Source: Tribonema minus
Taxonomy: Eukaryota > Sar > Xanthophyceae > Tribonematales > Tribonemataceae
Assembly: GCA_017506865.1 (NCBI GenBank)
Contig: JAFCMP010000511.1
Span: forward strand, 682,001-746,000
Length of the DNA stretch: 64,000 bases
Direction of reading: 5' to 3'
Shown here piece after piece: positions 32,046 through 44,219 of the stretch. The notes under the pieces were generated by a model. It saw nothing but the letters and a program-made list of their open reading frames with translations. It ran no database searches and had not been told where the DNA came from. A program made the translations under genes and the position numbers. Every line of letters begins with the position of its first letter. Within the stretch, counting starts at the first letter, position 1.

Positions 32046-32264
32046 GTTCTCCTTCCAGCGTTGTCACATACATCCCTCAGGTAGGGGGCAAAACTGTTTC
32101 AAAAAGTGTAACCGAACTGAATGAAATGCCATGCTCATTGCACATTGCATGGTGGGCATGGTGGGCTTGGTGGGCATAGTGGGCTTGGTGGACATGGTGC
32201 ACAGTCAGCTCACCATCTATTGAGTGATATGGTTGGGCTGTAGAAGCAGTGGAAGACAGTAGTG
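32046..32264. promoter_or_regulatory. Divergent promoter region, 219 bp
   Basis: The interval separates the start of the minus-strand kinase/FN3 gene (32045) from the ATG of the plus-strand coiled-coil gene (32265). It includes a GGTGGGCATGGTGGGCTTGG-type imperfect repeat at about 32150-32195. No specific site was recognised. Confidence 0.45.
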
Positions 32265-35200
32265 ATGAGCAACAGTAGAACGGCAGATGCAGACTCCACT
32301 GCAGTCGGCGATGCTGCCGGTTCAGGCAACATTCAGAGCAGCAGCGAAGTTAACAATGGTGGTGTGAGATCGCCAGCACAGGAGCAGACGGACGGAAGCT
32401 CTGTCGGCATGTCGTGGACAGCTATGCTCACCTGTGGCATCAAAGGCGAATTCAACGGCACCCTGCACACATTTGCGGCAGGGCCTCAAGCGCCAGAGGC
32501 AGATGGCGCAGCCGTGGGATTCGACCGATGGGCGAGGGTCAGGGAGCAGGGCGAAGATATTGAGACTGCAGAGGTGCTGAGGCAAAGAGCAAGCAGGGTG
32601 GCAGCCAAGTCGGCGCTGCTTGGCGAGCCGTACATTGCTGAATTATCTGCTGCCCCATCTGATGACCACGGGACGCAATCGCAACCGGGTGCTTTTCCTG
32701 ATGCTGCCGCGGCTGGCGATGAGGCCAGCTTTGCAGCCGCAGCTGAAGTTGAAGCAGAGACAGCTGCAGCGCTAATTCCAGTGGAGGTGGTAAGTTGCAG
32801 ACAATGACGTTCCTAACGTGTATAGTCCATAGAGAATGCAAGCAGTGACAACGCAGGCAGCGCTAGTATTGTGCTTGCCACCTGTCATGCCGCATGAACG
32901 AGACCCAGAACTGAAGCCTTTCGAGTTAGAACAAGAGGTAGTCCAGGGGCCCACTGCAGTATCACTGCATGAAGCTACGTGCACGCGCTCCATGCACACC
33001 AAGCAGCATGGGATATGACTCCTGTTGTACAGTTGCAGTATTGAGAAAGAAAGACTACGCACAGTGCTGCTGCAGCAAAAGCCTGAGTAATGAGGGTAGC
33101 AACTGCGTGCATCATCAACATCGCGCATGGTGCACAGGCACAGTAGCCTGTGAGTAGGTGACAGCAGCCATTGCATTGACATTTCATACAATGGCGTCAT
33201 TGCCTGCAGAAAATGGTGCCGACAGTGTCGGCCTTGCTTACCAGCTGCATTTATGCCTCACACGCAGAAGTCACAATAGGAATCAACAAGCGGGGATGAC
33301 GCTGTTCATGAATTAAGAAACCCTTCAGCAAAGCGCAGCATGTTCTTTTCCGTTTTCCGCCACTACGTAATATACCATTTAATATCGTGGCTTGCTTTTA
33401 TCAGCGCATAGTGGGCTTCAACGTGTTGCTGTTGCCCATTGACAAAACTAGCTATGGTGCAACAGCCTTGTACACCTCCACTGCAGGCTGCATGCCATCA
33501 GACCTTGCACTGGCTTATGCACCTGCCAGCAGTTCATAGTACCTAATGGCCACTGTCTGTCAGCGGCTGCTGAGCGATCCCTTGCAACTGTTGCTGCTGC
33601 TGCTGCTGTGGTGACTCTCTTTCACACGCAGCCCCTGGACGAGCACACCTTTGTGATCGATGAGGAGGACTGCCCAGCAACGTCACCTCTTGAAGTTGAA
33701 TCACAAGCGGAGCACTGTCACGATGACCTTGGTCCCCTGCCGGCGCGCACTGAGAGCCGGCCTGCTAGCGGGCGGCAGACAAGGCGCCAGAGCGATGCGC
33801 AGCCAGTCAACACCGTGGAAACGGCGTTTCTCAGCCTCATGCGGCAGCTGGAGAGCACCATCACCAAGGCGTCAGAGGTGAGTGTTGTTGAAGTTTGGAT
33901 GTTGAAGTGAACGTGCTTGCCAGGGTGTCAGCGTCGTGATTCATGAAAAGGGTCAGGGATGGGTACTATCGGGGCAGTAATGTCACCTTATGCAAACCAT
34001 TCGCTCATCGAGGATGTTCCAGTTGTGAGTGAGGGTTTGATACTTCTGAAGCACCAGTTGTATCATTCCTATCTATTGCATAGTCAGGCAGACCCCCCCC
34101 CACCCCCCTGCCCTCCATGCATACCCCTCTACTCTCACCCCCTTGCCCTATCTCATCAGCTCGGTGCCTCTTACGCCCAACCCCCACGCTCAGGACCTGT
34201 CAGCGCAGCTGCGCGGCGGCTCGGACGACCTCGCCGCACGCGCCGCCGCCGCAGCCGCTGCCACCGCCACGGCGCTGCGCCGCCTGCACGCCGAGCGCGC
34301 GCGCGCCACGCGCACATGGCTCATACGCCATCGCGGCGGCTTCGACGATCGCGCAATCGAAGACTTCATCAGCGCTCAGGAGGCGGCGGAGGCGGCGCGG
34401 CGCGGCGCGGTGGCGGCGGCGTTCGAGGCGCAGTGCGGCGCGTGCGCGGCGGCGGGGGAGGCGCTGGCGGCGGCGGCGGCGGCGGCGTTCGACGCGCAGC
34501 TGGAGAGGGCGGCGGCGGAGTGCCGCGCGCACTTTGCGTGGGCGCGGCGGCAGCACCGCGGCCAGCTGGAGGTGGTGCGCCAGGCGAGCCGCGTGGAGCT
34601 CCAAGGTGGGGTGATGCTTTGGGGGGGGGTTGCTGTACAGTAGTGGGGGGGGCGGGGGGGGGCATGCTAGGCGCAGAGCTTCAGGGTAGAGAGGATGCTA
34701 GGGAAGGCGCGGGGAGACGGCGAAGCGTGTTTGTGTGTGTGCAAGTGCGTGTGCGCGTGCGTGTGCTAGTCATCGCGGCAATGATGGTGAAGGCCTCTGT
34801 ACGGCAACACCACAATGCCTGCGCAGCTTCTCACGTCCATGAATGCAGGGGGGCGGCGCATCTCGAGCAGCACAGCAGCGCTGCGCCACTGTCAAAGGCG
34901 GTGCCGACAAGCACTCAACTTCAACTTCAATCTGTTCCCCAGAGACACTCCTGCTGGACAAGTTTTAAATGACTGCCGCAGGACGAGAAGCTTGGGCATG
35001 AAACACCCGATTTCAATGTACCGACTTCAACCTTCCCACTTGAACTTCTTCCACCCCGTCAGGGACGCTCCTGCTGGACAAGTGCCTGATTGCCGCAGGA
35101 CAAAAAGCTCATGCGCTAGATAAAAACACCCAACTTCAAGTCACCAACTTCAACCTTCTCACTTGAACTTATTGTGCCCCGTCAGAGACGCTTTTGCTGG

Positions 35201-38200
35201 ACAAGTGCCTCATGGCGGAGGCGTGGCTGCAGGACGAGAAGCGCGCGCACATGGATAAACAAACTTCAACTCACCAACTTCAACTCACCAACTTCAACCT
35301 TCCCACTTCAACTTCTATCATTCATCAGAGACGCTCCTGCTCGACAAGTGCCTGATGGCGGAGGCGCGGCTGCAGGACGAGAAGCGCGCGCGCAGGCGCG
35401 ACACCGCCATCGCAGTGCGCCACGGCGAGGAGCTGGGCGCGCTGCGGCACCAGCTGGAGCGCGCGCAGCAGCAGCTCGAGATGGCCAACGTGCTCCGCGT
35501 GCGCGCAGGTGCGTGTAGGTTAGTGTTAGGGTTGGGGTTAGGGTTAGGGTTAGCCTGGAGATGGCCAACGTGCTGCGCGTGCGCGCAGGTGCGTGCTCTC
35601 AGCAAAAAGAAGCGACTATTGTGCGCGCAGCAGCAGCTGGAGATGGCCAACGTGCTACGCGTGCGCGCAGGTGCGCGCTCTCAACGACAAGAAGTGAATA
35701 AATTGTGCAGTGCTTGTGCAAGAGCAGCAACAGTCCTGACGCAAGGTGGGAACAGTACTGAACTGGTGCTGGACCAGTCCATGGTTGACTAGGACTGTGA
35801 ATGTGGAACTCCCACTGTGATTAAATCTTTGCAATATCACTTCTTTGCAAACCCAGCCTGTCCTGGTTAAGTGCTGTTCTGCACTCCTGCATTGGGCCCG
35901 CCTTGGGGCTTTTAGTGCGTTGGGCCCACCTTGGGGTTTTTAGTGTGCCACATTGTTTACTGCCGTCAAGATACATACTCATTGCGCAATGATCTATCTT
36001 TCAGTCTCAGAAGCAATTCATGAATCGATAGTTGTCTCCCCGTACTGTGCTGCACTGCTGCACTGTGTAGGGCCAGCTCATGCAAATGTGCGCAGGCCAG
36101 AACTGTGCAGCTCCATTCCAATTCCCTCTGAAACCATGCCACCGTCAAGAGGCGCAATCCCAGCCGCTCACGGGGTATGCAGGTATGTCCATAGGCATAC
36201 CTAGCTGCCGTGCAGCTCAAAACCCTTTTTTGAACCCCTACCGCAGACTCATTGTCCCGCCGTTCCAGCGCTGGCGCTTCAGAGACCACCTTGCACAAGC
36301 ACGGCACCGTATTGTGCACCACCTCGTGTACATACCAACTTTAATCCCATGCTCCATAGCCCCCCCCCCCCCCCCCCCCCCCGCACCTGGTCCACCCATC
36401 AACTTCAACACCCCCCCCCCCTCCCCAAATATCACTTCACCCCCACCCCTCCCCCCTCTTCCCCTCTCGCTACGAGGCAGAGACCGCCGCCGCCGCCGCG
36501 ACGCAGCAGGCCAAGGCGCTGGAGCAGTCTCTGCAGGCCGCCATGCAGGCGCACGCCGCTGCGGTGGCAGCCGCCAAGTCTGCCTCCGCCGCAGCAGGCA
36601 GCCGCGACAGCAGCATGGCAGCGCGGCAGTCGCTGCGGCGCGGCGTGGGGCTCGTGCGCGCCGGCGGCGGCGGCGGCGGCGCGCGCACCATGATCTGGCG
36701 CGCGCCCATAGAGGTCGCGCGAGGGGCGGCGGCGGCAGCGGCGCCAGGCGCAGCCCTTCTCTGCGGTGCGCCGCAGCAGCAGCAGCAGCAGCGGCAGACC
36801 GCTGGAGCCGCGCTGGCGGCGGCAGCGGCGGCGGGCCGCACGCTGCTGCCGGCGCCGAGCGCGAGCGCCGCGGGGGACGCTGCTGTCAAGCCGCTGAGCA
36901 CTACTGCTGCTGCTGCTGCTGCCGCGAGTCCGGTGGGCCGTGGCGCTGCTGCTGCTGCTGCTGCTGCGACAAGTCCTGTGGGGCGCGGCGGCCGGGCCAC
37001 GCTCATGCAGACGGCGGGCCTCTGGCAGCCCAGGGCGGCGCAGCAGCAGCTGCCGCCGCCGCGCGAAACGGCGGAGGAAGTGCCAGGCAGCGCTCAGGTC
37101 ACAACTTCAAGTGGTGACGCTCAGCGATCGCCACCAGGGTCCGCTCGGGATGGCTGCGGCGGCGACAGCGCAGCGGCAGCGGCGGCGCGACCGACTCCGC
37201 TGCTGAGCGTTGCTGCGGGTCAGCAGACGCAGCAGCAGCAGCGCGCGCGCAGTACAGTGGCTATTGCAGGGTCGAGCGGCAGACGGGGAGCGCCGCTGGT
37301 GCCGCTGTCCCCTGGGGTGGGTACAACGTCAGGCGCTCGCCTTCAACTTCAACATGCAGAAGTTCAACAAGCGGCGACGCACGCCGCGGCGTCGCCGCCG
37401 GCTGCTGCTCAGCAGGAGTCAACGCCGCCGCTGCCACGCACGCAGTCCGTTACGCAGCCAGAGAGTTATCTCGCAAATGCGGCAGCGGCAGCGCCGGCAG
37501 CGACCGCACCTGCTGCCGCAGCCGCTGCCGCTGCCTCCAAGAGGCAGCGCGTCGCGCCCTCCGCGGCGGCGGCAGCGGCGATGCCAACGCGCCTAGAAGA
37601 GGGCGATGAATCTGACGAAGGGCCGGCAGAGGGGGGGCAGCACAGCAAGCGCAAGAGCACGTCACCCAAGCGAAAGTCAGCGGCGCCGGTGGCGGCGGCG
37701 GCGACGGCGACGGCGGCGGCTGCGGCGGCGGCGGCGGTGGCAGCACCCGCTGCTGCTGCTGCAGGCGCCGCGCCGATGGCGTGCTTGAGCTACATGCCGG
37801 ATCTGGTGCTGCAGGTCGTGCAGCAGACCCTGCGGCATGGTGCTGAGGTGTGTATGTACATTGTATGTACATGTTTATGTATGTGAAGCATGTATGCATA
37901 TACACATGTATGTATGTATTACAAGTATGTATGCATGTACTTGAAGCATGTACTTGAAGAATGTACATGTGTATCTTTGAAGTGCTTATGTATGCATGTA
38001 TGTATGCATGTATGTGTGTGTATGTATGTATGTGTGTAGTGTTCATGTATGGCAACACTCAGGCAGCGTCTGCCTGACAGGCCCAGCAATGAGGGTCTGT
38101 GCATGTACATCATTTGTGATATGTGCAGCCCACTTTCGCCGCATTGTTAGGGAGGGCAGGGGCGGGCGGACGAATAGGGAAGAGCTGCTGAGCTGCGGGC

Positions 38201-41200
38201 CACGCTTGTGATGCAGGATGCCTGTGTTGCCAGAAAGAGAAGGGCTAGCAGTGATGGTGTAATGTCCTCTTGTGCTTGCTCGTATCTCGTTTATAATTCG
38301 TCTCCGTGATGCCGCTGCTGTAGTGTCAGCACGGCACCAGAGCGCCATCCGCTGACGTTGACAGCGTTGTGAAATGGGGGGCATGGAAGTTATAAAACCA
38401 ACTGTTGAAGTCAACTGTTGAAGTTCACTCCACGTCGACTTGAGCTTCTGTGTTAATTTTGCACTGCCACACTGAAATCTTGCCTGCATTTGACAATCTA
38501 CCGCACACTCTACCGCTACAGTACTGCCACACAGCACCACACAGCATACTTCACTTCATTTCAAATCTTGTTCAAACCGCTGGTGAACCCCTGACAGGAC
38601 TTGAAGCATGGCGAAAGCTTCAACAGCGAGAACAGGAAGCGAGCTGGCAGCTCTCCAAAGGGGGAAGATGCCAGAAGGAGGGCAGACAACTCGCCTAAAG
38701 GTGCGTCCATTTACTTTCAGTGCCCACTGCTAACGGCTACTGTTGCTGTGTGACCAAACCCTTGTGTTGAAGACAACCCTACCTCCAGATGCAGACCTAG
38801 GGTTAGGGTTAGGCTAGGGTTAGGGTTAGGCTGCCTACGGTCACCTCAAAGACCGCAATTACAAGATCACAAGCAGAAACTAGCATCGCCCACATTACCT
38901 TCCATGAACACGAACGTGGTGTCCATGTCAGGATGAGCTCATGCAGACTCGCGCCAGGTGAAGAATAAAGGTGGGAAGCAAAGGCGTGCAGCATTCACAA
39001 AAGTTGTCCAGGTTCGTTCCTCATGTGAGTCACTCAATGATGATTCACACTCCCAAACTCGTAGTCCACTACTGACATGAGTGATTGTGTGCAGCAATGC
39101 GCTACAGCTCCCTTTCCAGGGCTATGGCTAGACCTCCTGCGCCAATCAGATTTGTAGGCGAGTTGTTGCTCCACACAGCAGTAGGCAGCGTGTATTTGCA
39201 GTGGTTCGCGGCCACTTTCTCAGGGTGATGGAAAGTGTTCAGATAGTGGCAATGCCTGATTGACCTCATGTAAGCATACATGCGCACAGCACAGCAGCCC
39301 ACCAATGCGTTCAAACGTGCGCCCTGCACATGGCACATGTACGGCTGGGCAACAAGCATGAATGGGACATGAACGAGGGCAAGGTGACAGCAGGGAGCTC
39401 TTAATGAAGCTGTTCACAACGTACAAGAGGCAACCTTGAAACCAGAAACTTCATGCGAACTCGCAACCCCACTTCAACTGCTCAATACATTATTCTCCTG
39501 CGGGCCAGCATCAAATGAGTTGACAACCCCACTTCAACCGTTCAACTGTTGATCTCCTGCAGGCCAGCACCGGAGGCCTCATCACCTGAACCGCTCCGCC
39601 TCTGGCACGAGCGAACGGTCACTAGGCGGCAGCGACGGCAGCATCATGGCACTGGATCACGCGGGCGGGCGCGTGATGCAAGTCATGTACAAACTGTGGA
39701 AGCAAAAACACGCGCGGCTACAGGTGAGCAGGCGAAGAGTAAGTTCAACTTTGACTTCAACGCTTGCATGCCGTAGGGCCCTACTTGCGCACATGTTGAG
39801 CGGTGTGGCAGTCTAACCCAAAGTGCCCAACTCCCCACGCGCGTGTTCCATTGTGTTGTTCATTACTACGTTAGTTCCCCTCCTGTTCTGCGGGGGTGCC
39901 CCTGCATCTTGATTGGCCAGGTGCGAAGTGAGAAGGTGACAACTTCAACAAATGTGGACACATGTTTTGAATGAGGTCGTGCACCACCTCTTCACCCACA
40001 GTGCGCTCTTCACACCAAGACATCTGACCGCAAGGAGGGTTAGGGTTAGGGTTAGGGTTAGGGTTAGGGTTAGGGTGATGACGGCGGCCTGAACTTTGAA
40101 CTGTGAACTGAATCGTCGCTGCGTTTGATGGAGTTCAATCACAGTTAGACGTGCTCAAGAGCAGCTAGATAATTAATGTCGCGGAGGGGAGGCGGAGCAC
40201 ACGCTTGCATTTACCCTGACCCTGACCCTGACCCTCATCCTAATCCTGAGCTTCAATGGTCGTTGAATTCAGCCAGCGCGACGCAACAGTTGCATGCACG
40301 CTGGTGGGACAAACCTCACCCTAACCCTAACCCCAACTCTGACTCTAACCCTAACCCTAACCCATAGGCACACATAACATGTGAGATGGCGGCGCACACA
40401 TGACACTGCTCATCACCAGTGGCGATCCGCATACTGACCCACCATAACCCTAACCCTAACCCTATATATATACATAAATGCCTTTTGCCCTCTGCGCTAT
40501 GTTACATGCTCGTTGCGCAGGCGATGCTTGACGAGGAGAGGGAGAAGCACGCCTCAATGCAGAAGCGCTTGAAGTCCTCGGAGACCATGGTGCTGGCGCT
40601 GGCGGGGAACACGCCTGTCCGTCCTACAAGCGCTGGGGCGCTGTCCGACTCGTTGAACAAGTCGAGTCGTCCACAAGTGAGTTGTGTGTGTGTTTTGGCA
40701 AACGCACTCGCACTTGGCTGTAGACTGCTGAAGCTCAAGTATTCTGAGATACATGTTGAAGTATGTGGATCTCCATGTCTAGTGTGCTGGCGGGGAACAC
40801 GCCTGTGCGTCCTACAAGCGCTGGGGCGCTGTTTGACTCGCTGAACAAGTCGAATCGTCCACACGTGAGTCGTGTGTTCTGGCAGACGCGTGCGCACCTG
40901 GCTGTAGAGCCGTGAAGCTCCCAAAGTACATATGGAAGTACATGTTGAAGTACACGGGTCTGTGTAGTGCATGCAACGGCTGTCGACAGTCACGCTTGCG
41001 TACAAATCGGTACGATAGGTCTCTTTCCTTATAATGCGGGAAGAATGCACGTTTTCGGTAGTAGTCACTGCATTGTTGGAATCACTGCAGCAGCTGTCAG
41101 CATCTGCATACCGTAAATCACGGGGTATAAGGCAGTGCCTCTGTATAAAAAACGGGTATCTCATTACGGCGTATAAGACACCCGTTTCTTATAACATTTT

Positions 41201-43210
41201 GACAGGCATGTATGTGGTATACTAGGTTTCCTGTATAAGAAACGCCCTTTCTTATACGCCGTATAAGAAACCCGTTTCTAAGAGGCCCAAAAAGCTGGCG
41301 GTGTTAAGGAACGGGTATCTTATACCCCGTGATTTACAGTACCATGGTGTTCTATCAAGCAAAGGATCAGAGGATATTAGCCAGTGTCCCGAAGTCATCA
41401 CACACCATTGGACAAAGGTCCCAGTCAAAGCCTTGACAGACGGCATTGAGAGGATAAGTCTACCAACTGGAAGGTCCACTCTGCTGCATAGCATGTGTGT
41501 GTTTGCTCAACACGGAATGCACAGGCAACAGTGGCTGACATACTGCAATATCGACGCGACGGCCCGACTTCCTTTTGAAACTACGGCTACATGATTTTAA
41601 AATCAAGTTAAAAAGTTAATCAGGGAATCCAGATTCTGCTGCAAGCCTCAACCTCAACTTGCCTGTGTCCCACCGACTGCACCGCTCAAAGTCCAAGGAA
41701 GACAAGCAAGGCACTGCATCACCAACTTCAACTCAGCGCGGCCGGCAGCGCCAGGGTCCCCGCTCCCCAGGCCAACAGAAGAACATGAGTACCAGCCCCC
41801 CGAGCAATTGTCAGCAGGACTTTAACAACATGGCACGCACCTCAGACAGTCTGCGCGACAATGGCAGCAGCGCTCAAAGGGGGTTTCATCAGGGGGATTC
41901 GCAAGTTCAACAGGGGTATCATGAGCCACGAGAGGGCGCCACCAACTTTGGTAGGGGCGGTGGTGGTGGCGGTGGCGGCGGTGGCTACGCACGCGGTCGG
42001 CTTTATGGTCGTGCTGTGGCTGGGCCCGAGGGAGAGGTCACCGCTGGTGGACACGCGTCGCTGAATGTGAGTGCCGTGGCAAGTCAACGATGAGCATCAC
42101 CATGTGTGCCCGCAACTGTTGAAGTTTGCAAGCAACAGCTCGATTGCAGGTTGATCTGGGCAGAGTCGAGTAAAAGCAGCTTGTGGGTGCAAGCAGCTCG
42201 TGGGTGGGTGCAAGCACTGATCAGTGCTGTCTGCCTACATACATGGTGTGTTTTAATTGCAAGCTTCTGAGCTGTTATTGCACACACATGCTGTCTCCAA
42301 CTTCAACCTGCAGGCGCCACGCGGCACAAATTCAGACTTCTACAGCCCCTTTCCGGATCGACCCCAAAGCCCAGCAGCAGCGAGCCTCGATGCGTCGGCC
42401 TCAGAGACGTCCAGCATCGTCGCGACGCACGCGCGCAACGCGGCGGCGTTTCAGACGTGGGGCCCGCCCGCCGGCATCAGGAGCGTCACGTCGCTGTCGT
42501 GGCAGGCGCTCGCCGACAAGGATGGCGCTCCGCCCGACGCAAACTTCAACAGATACCTCATCAGTTCAAACTTCAACATTTCAAACTTCAACAACAACTT
42601 CAACAATAACCTCAACAATAACTTTAACAGTGAAAACGATGTGCGTATGGCGCTGCGCGCAAAGGACACCCTCCTGGCGCAGCTGACGCGCGTGGCGGAG
42701 GCGTACCGCCGCGACCTGGCGCGCCTGAGCATCGCCAACGGCGACCTGCAACAGCAGCTGCGCGCGCTGCGCGCCGCGCAGCGCGGCCAGGGCACGGGGG
42801 GGCCCACCTTCATCACCACCCTGTCGGGGAGTCTGCGGGGCGGCGACACGCAGGTGGGGGTGGCGGGCCTCACGATGCGGCCGCAGCACGTAACGTCAAC
42901 TCTGACCAAGCCGCTCAGCACGCTGCGGCGGCCTCAGACGACCAGTCGCATGGGGGCCGGCGGCGGCGCGACGCGGGCGGGGCAGAAGCTCGCCGGCAGG
43001 CCGCACACGAGCGCGGAGGGGGGTATGTATGGTAGCAGGCGCAAGGGGGGTGGTCATAATGAGAGCGACGCTTCCGAGGAGTTTGATGCGCTGTTGCGCG
43101 CGAGCGTGGGCGCGGAGCACACTGGCAGGCGTCATGCGCAGCGCGCAGCGGGGCAGCAGCAGCATGGCGGCAAGCATATGTTGCCGGTGAAGCTCAACAC
43201 GCTGCTATAG
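32265..43210 (+). CDS. Coiled-coil protein of unknown function, ten exons (~1470 aa)
   Basis: Ten exons keep frame throughout: 32265-32789, 33632-33877, 34194-34605, 35329-35508, 36481-37847, 38598-38700, 39563-39723, 40521-40676, 41692-42066, 42314-43210. Each donor is GTRNGN-like and each acceptor ends CAG or AAG. The protein starts MSNSRTADADST, has acidic disordered N-terminal exons, an Ala/Arg-rich coiled coil (exons 3-4: ..LLLDKCLMAEARLQDEKRA.., ..LGALRHQLERAQQQLEMANV), a long low-complexity Ala/Gln exon 5 with KRKSTSPKRKS, another coiled coil (AMLDEEREKHASMQKRLKSS), and a C-terminal coiled coil (TLLAQLTRVAEAYRRDLARL). No enzymatic domain is visible. It may be a cytoskeletal or centrosomal/basal-body scaffold, but that is only inference. 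Exon-edge copies fill introns 3, 4, 6 and 8. Confidence 0.8.
34930..35680 (+). repeat. Exon 4 head (four copies) and exon 4 tail (three copies) in tandem
   Basis: The exon head AGACGCTCCTGCT.GACAAG plus GCAGGACGAGAAGC occurs at about 34941, 35062, 35185 and 35329; only the last leads into a long open exon. Each is preceded by AACTTC-type sequence and a CAG acceptor. The exon tail GGAGATGGCCAACGTGCT.CG with CGTGCGCGCAG|GTGCG occurs at about 35477-35510, 35549-35590 and 35638-35675. TTAGGG-type repeats lie at about 35521-35553 between tail copies. Confidence 0.88.
35886..35948. repeat. Direct repeat of ~29 bp
   Basis: Two adjacent copies of TTGGGCCC(G/A)CCTTGGGG.TTTTAGTG in an intron of the coiled-coil gene. 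Confidence 0.8.
37848..38042. repeat. ATGT/TATG-rich simple repeat with CTTGAAG-type units
   Basis: Directly after the exon 5 donor the intron has about 190 bp of imperfect TGTATGTA units, interspersed with ATGTACTTGAAGC/A units. Confidence 0.8.
39470..39575 (+). repeat. Duplicated acceptor region of exon 7
   Basis: ACCCCACTTCAAC.G.TCAA then CTCCTGC(A/G)GGCCAGCA(C/T)C occurs at about 39468-39512 and 39524-39572. The second copy provides the acceptor at 39562; the first has CTCCTGCGGG and lacks the AG. Confidence 0.8.
40037..40465. repeat. Interstitial telomere-like arrays in an intron
   Basis: A near-perfect (GGGTTA)n run of about 40 bp lies at 40037-40076. Opposite-strand CCCTAA/CCCTGA runs lie at about 40212-40240, 40317-40364 and 40442-40465. 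All are within intron 7 of the coiled-coil gene, so they are not a chromosome end. Confidence 0.9.
40596..40880 (+). repeat. Duplicated tail of exon 8 with donor
   Basis: The last ~80 bp of exon 8 (GCTGGCGGGGAACACGCCTG..CCTACAAGCGCTGGGGCGCTG..AACAAGTCGA.TCGTCCACA) plus the donor GTGAGT recur in the intron at about 40787-40872, with a stop created by TTTGACTCGCTGA in one frame. Confidence 0.9.
41111..41339. mobile_element. MITE with inverted ends and TA flanks
   Basis: The left end CCGTAAATCACGGGGTATAA is matched by the inverted right end (..TTATACCCCGTGATTTACAG), with TA on both outer sides (41109-41110 and 41340-41341). The 229-bp interior holds a further palindromic core around CGTTTCTTATACGCCGTATA near 41244-41275, and AACGGGTATCT next to each end. 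TA duplication and small size suit a Tc1/mariner-type MITE. It lies in intron 8 of the coiled-coil gene. Confidence 0.8.
42540..42635 (+). repeat. AACTTC-type array inside a coding exon (Asn/Phe-rich insert)
   Basis: In the last exon of the coiled-coil gene, AACTTCAAC units and variants are translated in frame as NFNRYL..SNFNISNFNNNFN and continue as Asn-rich sequence for about 30 residues, between a disordered region and the C-terminal coiled coil. Confidence 0.85.
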
Positions 43211-44219
43211 CACGTTTCGAGGTGGCTGTTGGGGTGCGACGTGTCTCCGTAGAAGCGCGTTGTGCAAAGCATGTCACTGATATGCATCACACCATCAAAT
43301 TGCACACATGACACACTGGGATGTTGAGCACTGATTTCAGCGGTTGCCGTGGTTCACAGTTGCCAATGCATGCATGCTCATTGCATGCTTTTCTCTTGCT
43401 TTCCCTGCGATACGGCACTGTTGTTAGAACAAGCAACTTGCAATTCAAGTTGATGAAGCAATGCGCTCATGCGTTCCTAGCAGAAGTGGGTAAAACAATC
43501 TACTTAGAAGTAAAAGTATGACAAAGCACAATCGCTTGCAAGGCAGCCCTCTTTACAGGGTGCAATAGCATGCAATGACGCAATACTCAAGTCAGAGCTC
43601 CACAGCAACACTCGCAGTGCTCTACGCGAGGCACCCACAAAAGCCATATACCGCAATGCCATGTGCTGCATGCCATGCCTCCAGAGGACTCCAAACTACA
43701 GGCCTTGCAGACATCAGAAAGCAGCAGCGCAGCAGGACAAACATACTAGAAACATTGTCACGTATTTACATTTACTGTCGACATCGCAGATCAACGCACC
43801 CAGTCTCCTTACATCATGCTATCATTACACATGTACTACAAACCTGCGCTGCGCAGTGGTCGCAGTCAGTGTATTCACACAAATTGAGCCTATGTTTACC
43901 GCACTACGCGATGCCGTGAACTTGCATACTTTGAAGTATGTATCTCGCTGCGAGCCCATGCTCTGTATTGTTAGCGCCGAAACTGAAACCTGGATTGGCC
44001 AACAGGCCTTTGTGTGCAACATCCACTCGCACGCTGTGGCGGGCAGGCATATATAGTAGTGCTGCATACATGCTACGTGGTGAAAATGCAGCAGGCCTTG
44101 GCCTTTGTTGAAGTTCATGCGTGCAGCAGCGCACAGCAGATTGGTGCACACAGCGCCAGCATCCTGCGGAAGCGACTGCCATTATAATGACTGAAGCAAA
44201 GCGCAAGTAACCAGCCACA
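43211..44219. other. Convergent intergenic region, about 1 kb
   Basis: Lies between the stop of the plus-strand coiled-coil gene and the stop of the minus-strand gene at 44220. I see no supported gene or repeat. Confidence 0.5.

Noticed and set aside
40037-40465. Telomere or subtelomere boundary
   Set aside because: The arrays are short, in both orientations, and embedded in an intron of a gene that continues in frame on both sides.
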